A stretch of DNA of 64,000 nucleotides from Clostridium amylolyticum (lineage in GTDB: Bacteria; Bacillota; Clostridia; Clostridiales; Clostridiaceae), in contig NZ_FQZO01000003.1 in NCBI RefSeq assembly GCF_900142075.1, positions 186,001 through 250,000 of the forward strand, read 5' to 3'. The number at the start of each line of letters is the position of its first letter. Position 1 is the first letter of the stretch. The position numbers were made by a program, and so were the translations under genes. The notes under the pieces are model-generated. The model was not told the origin of the DNA. It made no database searches and saw only the letters and a list, made by a program, of their open reading frames with translations. Shown here one piece after another: positions 27,422 to 33,825 of this stretch.

Positions 27422-28354
27422 ATGATTACAACAATAACTTTTAATCCTGCCATAGACAAAAGATATTATGTAAATAAGATTTCTTTAGGAGAAGTACAGA
27501 GGGTTTTAGAAGTGGAGAATACCGCTGGAGGTAAGGGACTTAACGTTTCTAGGGTGGCATCATTACTAGGAGAAAAGGTAACAGCTACAGGTTTATTAGG
27601 TGGAGCTAATGGTGATTTTATAACCAAGGAACTTATAAAAATGGATATAGAAAATAAGTTTCAAAGAATTAGCGGAGAAACCAGAACGTGCTTGGCCATA
27701 ATAGATGATGATAAAAATCAAACAGAACTTTTAGAATCAGGACCAGAAATAAGTTATGAAGAATTTACAAGCTGGATGGCAATTTATGAAGAATTACTGG
27801 ATATCACCGATATTATAGTAGCTTCAGGAAGCCTACCTAAAGGCCTGGCTGATGATACCTACAACATTATAATAAAAGAAGCTAAAGCAAAAGGCGCTAA
27901 ATTCTTCTTAGATACAAGTGGACAGGCATTGATCAAATCTCTAGACTCAGCACCTTATTTCATAAAGCCTAATACCGATGAAATAAAGCTTATTACTAAT
28001 AAAGAAAGCAATTCTAGAGAAGATATAATCCAAGCTATAAAATATCTTTTATCTAAAGGCATAGAGATAGTAACAGTGTCTTTAGGTAAAGGTGGTTCCA
28101 TTACAGGTCATGGTGAAAAGTTATATGAAGCTGTTATACCTGAGGTGCAAGCAGTAAATTCTGTAGGATCCGGAGATTCCTTTACAGGAGGCATGGCAGT
28201 GGCTATAAAACGAGGAATGATAATGGAAGACGCCGTAAAATTTGCATCCGCCTGTGGTACAGCTAATGCTATGGAAAAGCAAACAGGTTTTATTAGTCAA
28301 GAAAATGTGGACAGCCTGTTTGAAAGAATTCAAGTTAACATTTTAGATATATAA
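27422..28354 (+). CDS. PfkB-family hexose-phosphate kinase, tagatose-6-P kinase/1-PFK type (310 aa)
   Basis: Phosphorylates tagatose-6-phosphate or fructose-1-phosphate to the bisphosphate used by the adjacent aldolase. Family marks: ITFNPAIDKRYYV at the N terminus, NTAGGKGLNVSRVASLLG (PfkB signature 1), FIKPNTDEIK, and NSVGSGDSFTGGMAVAIKRG (signature 2 with the catalytic Asp and anion hole). The ATG is two bases after the aldolase stop. LacC and FruK are hard to tell apart by sequence; the context favours tagatose-6-phosphate. Confidence 0.88.
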   Translation: MITTITFNPAIDKRYYVNKISLGEVQRVLEVENTAGGKGLNVSRVASLLGEKVTATGLLGGANGDFITKELIKMDIENKFQRISGETRTCLAIIDDDKNQTELLESGPEISYEEFTSWMAIYEELLDITDIIVASGSLPKGLADDTYNIIIKEAKAKGAKFFLDTSGQALIKSLDSAPYFIKPNTDEIKLITNKESNSREDIIQAIKYLLSKGIEIVTVSLGKGGSITGHGEKLYEAVIPEVQAVNSVGSGDSFTGGMAVAIKRGMIMEDAVKFASACGTANAMEKQTGFISQENVDSLFERIQVNILDI

Positions 28355-28378
28355 ACTTGATACTTAGGAGATTACCCG

Positions 28379-28506
28379 TGGGAACTTCTTCCCTAAACTT
28401 AAAGCTTACAGCAGAGGAAAGATATAGTTTTAAGGTCTACGAAGAAGTAAGCGACCATAACAAATCAAAGATTTGGAATGTCTGCTTATTTTACATGCCT
28501 GACATC
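28379..28506. repeat. Family C repeat, copy C3 (variant with extra internal sequence)
   Basis: GGAACTTCTTCCC and, further on, CAAATCAAAGATTT with AATGTCTGCTTAT match the corresponding blocks of C1 (6391-6437). The outer GTGCCA end is not clear here. Confidence 0.45.
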
Positions 28507-28579
28507 ATATAGTATTGTCACAAAAGTCTATTAGAGTAATAATGTTAAGTGGAGATTGTAATAAAAGTTGTAATGTGGT

Positions 28580-28727
28580 TTATCCCATAGCTAACCGCCC
28601 CTAATAACCCCACTTCATTAAGTGGTGGAATAAGGGGCGCTAAGCTCCTGGATAAGTTCTTCTAACCTTCAGCTGGAGAGGGCATTCCTTTTAAGTAAGT
28701 CCATCTGAAGCTAAGAATCACTTGATT
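28580..28727. repeat. Family A repeat, full copy A4
   Basis: TTATCCCATAGC to CACTTGATTA. The first hairpin is interrupted (CCCCTAATAACCCC against GGAATAAGGGGCGC). The second is near-complete (CTTCAGCTGGAG against CATCTGAAG). It sits between the kinase and HAD genes; together with C3 it fills most of the 404-bp gap. Confidence 0.88.
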
Positions 28728-28758
28728 ATTGTAATATTTAACGAAGGAGAATTTAAAT

Positions 28759-29559
28759 ATGATAAAACTTATAGCATGTGACATGGATGGTACTCTTCTT
28801 AACGAAAATGGAGAAATAGATAAGGAGTTTTTTCACATTTATAAAAGACTTCAAGATCTAAATATTAGATTTGCTGTGGCTAGTGGAAGGCAATATCATC
28901 GCTTAATGCATAATTTTCAGAATATAGCACAGGACCTTATATATATTGCTGAGAATGGTACCATAGTTAAATATAAGAATGAAGAAATATATTCTAGCAC
29001 CTTGGAAAAGCAGGATGTTATGAAGATTGTAGAACAGTCTAAAGATATCAGAGGCATAAACTTAATCCTTTGTGGGAAAAATTGTGCATATCTAGATACT
29101 TCCGAAGAGGAAATTGTGGATGAAGCTAAAAAATATTATCATAACCTGGAAATAGTTAAAGCTTTTAATGAAGTACAGGATGAAATAATCAAAATAGCAG
29201 TATTGGATTTACAGGGTTCTCAGGATAATTCCTATAAAATATTCTATCCTCTATGGAAGGATAAGCTTCAGGTAAAGGTTTCTGGACAAATATGGATGGA
29301 TCTATTTAGTAAGGATGCGGATAAAGGTATTGCCATGAGAATTATTCAAAAGAAGTTTAATATAGATAAAAAAGAAACCATGGCCTTTGGAGATTATTTT
29401 AATGATATAGAGATGTTTCAAGAAGCATATTATAGCTATGCTATGGAAAATGCCCCAGAAGAGGTAAAAAAACATGCCAGATTTGTAGCAAAGAGCAATA
29501 GAGAAAATGGGGTTGTAGAAAAGATAAAAGAAGTAATTTTAAATCAGTATCTGGAGTAA
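28759..29559 (+). CDS. Cof-type HAD-superfamily phosphatase (266 aa)
   Basis: Cytosolic sugar-phosphatase type protein: nucleophile Asp8 in ACDMDGTLL, the Cof cap between residues ~85 and 180, Lys in the KDADKGIAM block and the acidic motif AFGDYFNDIEMF. It starts behind GAAGGAG. Cof enzymes remove phosphate from hexose phosphates or from FMN and pyridoxal phosphate, and can relieve sugar-phosphate stress next to PTS genes. The last two codons and the stop (CTG GAG TAA) coincide with the start of a truncated family A repeat, so the C-terminal end may have been reshaped by repeat insertion. Confidence 0.88.
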   Translation: MIKLIACDMDGTLLNENGEIDKEFFHIYKRLQDLNIRFAVASGRQYHRLMHNFQNIAQDLIYIAENGTIVKYKNEEIYSSTLEKQDVMKIVEQSKDIRGINLILCGKNCAYLDTSEEEIVDEAKKYYHNLEIVKAFNEVQDEIIKIAVLDLQGSQDNSYKIFYPLWKDKLQVKVSGQIWMDLFSKDADKGIAMRIIQKKFNIDKKETMAFGDYFNDIEMFQEAYYSYAMENAPEEVKKHARFVAKSNRENGVVEKIKEVILNQYLE

Positions 29560-29606
29560 GCATTCCTTTTAAGCAAACTCCATCTGAAGCTAAGAATCAC
29601 TTGATA
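29551..29606. repeat. Truncated family A repeat, T2, overlapping the HAD stop codon
   Basis: CTGGAG..GCATTCCTTTTAAG and CATCTGAAGCTAAGAATCAC match the 3' ~55 bp of A4. The first hairpin is absent. It overlaps the last codons of the HAD gene. Confidence 0.85.
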
Positions 29607-29695
29607 TAGCTTTGTATGATATAAGAAGCGATTTAAATGAATAGATTAATAATTTTATCAGCATAAAATAAGTTTAATAGAGAGGGAGAAAATTC

Positions 29696-30844
29696 ATGGA
29701 AACATTGTTTGGTTTCAATGCTGAAACCGTTAAAGATAATAATATGGGACATACAACAAAGGAAATAGCTCGTCAACCTAAAGTGTGGAAGTCAATATAC
29801 GAAAAGATTTCTAATCATAGGGAAGAAATAAAAGCTTTTATGGCTAAATTTGATGAAAGTACAAGAATAATTTTTGCAGGAGCAGGAAGTTCGGGCTTCA
29901 TAGGAGATTCTCTAGCACCCATTATAAGAAAAGATTTTATGTTTAAGGATGTAGAATCCATTCACACTACTGATATTGTAGGAAACCCTGAGCAGTATCT
30001 CATTAAAGATGTAAAAACTGTAATGGTATCCTTTGGAAGATCAGGAAACAGCCCAGAGAGCGTGGCTGCAGTGGAATTGGCAGAACAGTTTATAGAGGAT
30101 ATTTCCCATATTATAATAACCTGTAATCCAGAAGGAAAGTTAGCTAAATTCACCAATGAAAGAACTTTAAACCTTACTTTTAGTGAAATAGAAGATTTAG
30201 GATTTGCTATGACAAGCAGTGTTACAGGAATGATGCTAGCAGCATATTCTGTGTTTGGTATAAATAATGATTACACCAAAACAGTAGACAAGCTGTCAGG
30301 TTATGCACAAGATTTCATAGACAATAAGTATACCGATATATTCCATGCATTTAATAATAATGTAAATAGATTAGTGGTGCTTGGCTCAGCAAATTTATTT
30401 GGCGCAGCTAGAGAAGGGGCCTTAAAAAGTACAGAACTTACTGCAGGACAAATTGCCACAGGGTACGATACTCCTATGGGATTTAGACATGGACCAAAAT
30501 CTTTCTTAAATAAAAATACTGTAATAATATTCTTTGTGTCCAATAATGAATATACAAGAAAGTATGACTTTGATATGCTTAACGAGCTGTCCCACGCAAG
30601 CAAGCATAAATTAGTTGTAATTTCTGATAAGTACTATGAAGAAGTGGAGCAGTATGCAGATATATATCTTTATAATGCAAAGGAAGAAGCTTTAGAAGAA
30701 GCATTTACACCATATATTCCTATTGTAGCAGCCCAGATATTTTCACTAAATGCTTCATTAAGCTTAGGATGTACCCCAGATAATCCTTTTCCTAGCGGAG
30801 AAGTAAATAGAGTAGTAAAAGGGGTAGTTATACACAAGTTCTAA
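29696..30844 (+). CDS. agaS: SIS-domain amino-sugar isomerase/deaminase, AgaS-like (382 aa)
   Basis: Two SIS domains. The first contains FAGAGSSGFIGDSLAP and the Ser/Thr-rich phosphosugar loop VSFGRSGNSPESVAA. The second contains GSANLFGAAREGALKSTELTAG and the MGFRHGPKSFL segment. The family C terminus PFPSGEVNRVVKGVVIH is present. AgaS converts galactosamine-6-phosphate to tagatose-6-phosphate plus ammonia, the product used by the kinase and aldolase upstream. The start lies behind GAGAGGGAG. A tandem family B palindrome follows the stop. No deacetylase gene (AgaA/NagA) is near, so the imported sugar may be unacetylated. Confidence 0.88.
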   Translation: METLFGFNAETVKDNNMGHTTKEIARQPKVWKSIYEKISNHREEIKAFMAKFDESTRIIFAGAGSSGFIGDSLAPIIRKDFMFKDVESIHTTDIVGNPEQYLIKDVKTVMVSFGRSGNSPESVAAVELAEQFIEDISHIIITCNPEGKLAKFTNERTLNLTFSEIEDLGFAMTSSVTGMMLAAYSVFGINNDYTKTVDKLSGYAQDFIDNKYTDIFHAFNNNVNRLVVLGSANLFGAAREGALKSTELTAGQIATGYDTPMGFRHGPKSFLNKNTVIIFFVSNNEYTRKYDFDMLNELSHASKHKLVVISDKYYEEVEQYADIYLYNAKEEALEEAFTPYIPIVAAQIFSLNASLSLGCTPDNPFPSGEVNRVVKGVVIHKF

Positions 30845-30876
30845 TTAAATTAATGCACAAAATCATTGGGATTTTA

Positions 30877-30959
30877 TGTCACCGCCCCAGGGGTGCTCCC
30901 ATAGAATGTCACCGCCCCAGGGGTGATTCCATTTTTATGGAACCGCCCCTGGGGTGAAT
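30877..30959. repeat. Family B palindrome B3 (tandem double copy)
   Basis: TGTCACCGCCCCAGGGGTG occurs twice in tandem (30877 and 30907); the second copy pairs with CCGCCCCTGGGGTGAA via an inner TTCCA/TGGAA stem. It follows the agaS-like gene. The rest of this gap up to 31140 is AT-rich with a GTGGTAAT half-site at about 31086. Confidence 0.85.
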
Positions 30960-31139
30960 CTATTTTTTACCAATATATACCGAGTAAAAATTATAGAAGC
31001 TTTATGTGTTTACAGTTTTAATTTATTTATTTATTATATAGTAAGTAACGTTTAAGGTTATAATTATTATTGAGTATAGCTTATGGTGGTAATGATTATT
31101 GTTGATATTAATTAAATTTAAATAGAGGTGCATTATAAA

Positions 31140-31565
31140 ATGGTGGGAATTTTACTTGTAACGCATGGTCCTTATGCTACAGCATTAATAGAGTCAGTGG
31201 AAATGGTGTATGGAAAACAGGAGAAAATAGAATCGGTTTACTTAAGTCAAGGAGAAAGTGTAGAAAAACTTCAAGATAAGATAAATGAAGCTATAAATAC
31301 ATTAAATTGTGAGCAGGTCTTAATTATGGTGGATATTCTAGGAGGAACACCCTACACTGCAGGGGCTATTAAATTAGAAAATCCTAATATTAATGTTATC
31401 ACTGGGATTAATATGCCTATGCTTTTAGAAATATTACCTCATAGAAATGAAGATTTAAAAGTGCTTTCCAAAATAGCAGCGGAAAGTGGTAAGAATGGAA
31501 TAGTAGATGTAAAAGAGAAATATGAAATGATTAATAAGAATAAATTAGACAACAACTCCCTTTAA
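31140..31565 (+). CDS. PTS mannose-family EIIA (141 aa)
   Basis: Cytosolic phosphocarrier, phosphorylated by HPr on His9 in LLVTHGPYATAL and passing phosphate to EIIB. The family block MVDILGGTPYTAG is clear. The ATG at 31140 is preferred over the GTG at 31128 because AGAGGTG then falls at normal distance. It is the first gene of an A-B-CD operon. No sigma-54 promoter was seen upstream; a GTGGTAAT half-site resembles the GntR palindrome. Confidence 0.92.
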   Translation: MVGILLVTHGPYATALIESVEMVYGKQEKIESVYLSQGESVEKLQDKINEAINTLNCEQVLIMVDILGGTPYTAGAIKLENPNINVITGINMPMLLEILPHRNEDLKVLSKIAAESGKNGIVDVKEKYEMINKNKLDNNSL

Positions 31566-31589
31566 CAGGAAACTAATGAGGTGATACAC

Positions 31590-32048
31590 ATGCTCAAAAT
31601 TGTAAGATTGGATGATAGATTAGTACATGGACAGATAATAAATAACTGGTGTACCAATGAGGATATCACCGAAATTATGCTTATAAATAAAGAAGTAGCT
31701 AACAATGAAATAAGAAAAATAATAATTCAGATGTCAGTGCCTAAGGGAATTAATATACTTTTTTGTGATGTGGATAGTGCACTGGAAGTATTTGAAGAAG
31801 AGATAGAATATGAAAACCTAATGGTTATTTTTGGAAATCCCTTTGAGATATTAGAATTTATAGAAAAAGGAGGTAATATTAACAGCATTAATATAGGTGG
31901 GATGTCCTACAAAGAAGGTAGAAATCGTTTAAGTACTGCTATCTACATTAATGAAGAAGAATTAAACGCATTAAAAAAGATTTCGGAACATGGTATTCCA
32001 CTAGAAATAAGAGTTTTACCGACAGATAAAAGTGTAATTTTTAAATAA
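31590..32048 (+). CDS. PTS mannose-family EIIB (152 aa)
   Basis: Receives phosphate from EIIA on His13 in RLDDRLVHGQIINNW and phosphorylates the sugar as it crosses the membrane. Other family marks are KEVANNEIRKIIIQMSVP and INIGGMSYKEGRN. The ATG at 31590 lies behind ATGAGG at usual spacing. The gene is 24 bases after EIIA and 33 before the fused membrane subunit. Confidence 0.92.
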   Translation: MLKIVRLDDRLVHGQIINNWCTNEDITEIMLINKEVANNEIRKIIIQMSVPKGINILFCDVDSALEVFEEEIEYENLMVIFGNPFEILEFIEKGGNINSINIGGMSYKEGRNRLSTAIYINEEELNALKKISEHGIPLEIRVLPTDKSVIFK

Positions 32049-32081
32049 TAAACAATGAAATAACGTGGGGGAGAGGATTTT

Positions 32082-33698
32082 ATGTCTTTAGGGCAGGCAT
32101 TTCTTTTATTCATTTTTTCCTCTATTTCTGGAATTGGCTCATCCACTGAGGAGTTTCAGACACACAGACCTATAATTGCTTCAACTCTAGCGGGCATAGC
32201 TTTAGGTAATGTAAAAGCTGGAGTCATGGCTGGAGCAGCTATGGAGCTGGTGGCATTAGGATGGATGACTATCGGGGTATCAGTACCTCCTGATCCAGCT
32301 TTGGCTGGGGTGGTGGTGGCCGTTCTAGTTATACTGGGTAATCAAAGCATAGGAGTGGCGGTGGGGATGGCAATACCTTTAGCAGTGGCGGGACAGCTGC
32401 TTCAAATTGCTCAAAAGAGTACCATTGATATCGCTATAATGCACTGGGCAGAAAGAGGAGTAGAAAAAGGAAAACTATCAAGAGTGTCTATAGCTCACTA
32501 TCTAACTGCTATACCCAGCGCTTTAAGAGTGGCGGTACCTTCATTATGTGTAGCATATTTTGCAGATGCTACTTTGGTACAGAGTGTCTTTAATGCAATT
32601 CCAAAGAGTATAACCATGGGACTTCAGATAGCTTCTGGTTTCTTAGTGGTAGTAGGCTATGCCATGATTATGACTCTTTTAAATGTAAAGGAACTATTAC
32701 CTTTCTTTTTTATAGGATTTTTAGTGATGACCTTCACCAGTACAACCCTTTTTGGCTTAACTGTTTTAGCGGTAAGCTTAGCTATTATTTATTTTAACTT
32801 TTATAAAATGTTTGGAGAAAATGATGGAAGGGAAAGAAGAGCAAGAACTAAAGGGAATTCTAAGAATGATGAAGAAAAAGTTTCACAGGTTAAAATAAGC
32901 AAAAAAGATATTATAAAAGTATTCTGGAGGACACAAACCTATCAGTTATCTTGGAACTACGAAAGATTGCATAATTTATGCTATTGCTATTGCATTATGC
33001 CAGTTCTAAAAAAGCTCTATAAAGATGAAAAAGAGCTTCAAGGGGCAGTTAAAACACATTTTGAATATTATAATACCCATCAGTTTTTAACCTCAGTAAT
33101 CTTAGGTGCAAATATAGCTATGGAAGAGGCGGCGGCCAATAACAAAGATATAGATAAGACCTCTATAACTCAGCTTAAAATTGCTCTTATGGGACCATTG
33201 GCTGGCATTGGAGACTCTGTAATATGGGGAATAGCAAGACCTATGGCTGCAGCGGTAGGTGCTGGAATAGCTACGGATGGAAATATTTTTGGACCTATTT
33301 TCTTCTTTGTAACCATTAATGCTATTAGATTGTTCTTTAGATATAACATGCTGTTTTTTTCTTATAGAGAAGGTGCCAATATAATATCTAGGCTTAAGGA
33401 TGTACTTCCTAAAATGAAGAATGTAATGACAGTGCTTGCCTACACAGTAATGGGTGGACTGGTGGCTAAGTGGACAAAAATTGATGTTCCTGTGGTACTC
33501 TACAGCTACGAAAAACATGGGGAAATTATATCCGTTACCGTTCAACAGCAGCTAGATGCCATAATGCCTAATTTACTTCCTTTAATGCTAACATTTTTAA
33601 TATATACACTAATAAAGAAAAAAGTTTCCCCTTTAGTATGCATAATTGGATTAATGATCCTAGGAATACTAGGTTACACCTTTGGCTTCTTAGGATAG
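32082..33698 (+). CDS. PTS mannose-family membrane subunit, fused EIIC-EIID (538 aa)
   Basis: Residues 1-~235 are an EIIC domain (STEEFQTHRPIIASTLAGIA, VPPDPALAGVVVAVLVILG). A charged linker (about 240-270, NDGRERRARTKGNSKNDEE) joins it to a full EIID domain (TQTYQLSWNYERLHNLCYCY, KKLYKDEKELQGAVKTHFEYYNTH, LMGPLAGIGDSVIWG). The frame is continuous, so this is a genuine single polypeptide. The second PTS in the window keeps IIC and IID as separate genes, the usual arrangement. A single chain forces 1:1 stoichiometry. The substrate is probably an amino sugar, given the AgaS-like and tagatose genes. Confidence 0.9.
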   Translation: MSLGQAFLLFIFSSISGIGSSTEEFQTHRPIIASTLAGIALGNVKAGVMAGAAMELVALGWMTIGVSVPPDPALAGVVVAVLVILGNQSIGVAVGMAIPLAVAGQLLQIAQKSTIDIAIMHWAERGVEKGKLSRVSIAHYLTAIPSALRVAVPSLCVAYFADATLVQSVFNAIPKSITMGLQIASGFLVVVGYAMIMTLLNVKELLPFFFIGFLVMTFTSTTLFGLTVLAVSLAIIYFNFYKMFGENDGRERRARTKGNSKNDEEKVSQVKISKKDIIKVFWRTQTYQLSWNYERLHNLCYCYCIMPVLKKLYKDEKELQGAVKTHFEYYNTHQFLTSVILGANIAMEEAAANNKDIDKTSITQLKIALMGPLAGIGDSVIWGIARPMAAAVGAGIATDGNIFGPIFFFVTINAIRLFFRYNMLFFSYREGANIISRLKDVLPKMKNVMTVLAYTVMGGLVAKWTKIDVPVVLYSYEKHGEIISVTVQQQLDAIMPNLLPLMLTFLIYTLIKKKVSPLVCIIGLMILGILGYTFGFLG

Positions 33699-33708
33699 AA
33701 AGATTAAA

Positions 33709-33749
33709 CTTTTAAGCAAACTCCGTCTGAAACTAAGAATCACTTGATA
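33709..33749. repeat. Truncated family A repeat, T3
   Basis: CTTTTAAGCAAACTCCGTCT to CACTTGATA; only the last ~41 bp of the element, 11 bases after the EIICD stop. Confidence 0.85.
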
Positions 33750-33825
33750 AACTCAATAGTAATAAACTAAATAGCACTAAAATTCAATGTTGCGATAAAA
33801 ATAATTATTTCGAGGTGAAATGTAA

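Noticed and set aside
30960..31140. A sigma-54 promoter for the first PTS operon (TGGTAATGATTATTGTT)
   Set aside because: The GG and TTG elements are one base out of register and the GC pair is missing. The adjacent activator probably acts on the second operon, though an effect on the first is not excluded.
33102..33545. A 147-codon minus-strand frame inside the EIICD gene
   Set aside because: A shadow of the EIID domain; its His/Tyr/Ser-rich composition is typical of antisense reading of membrane protein genes.
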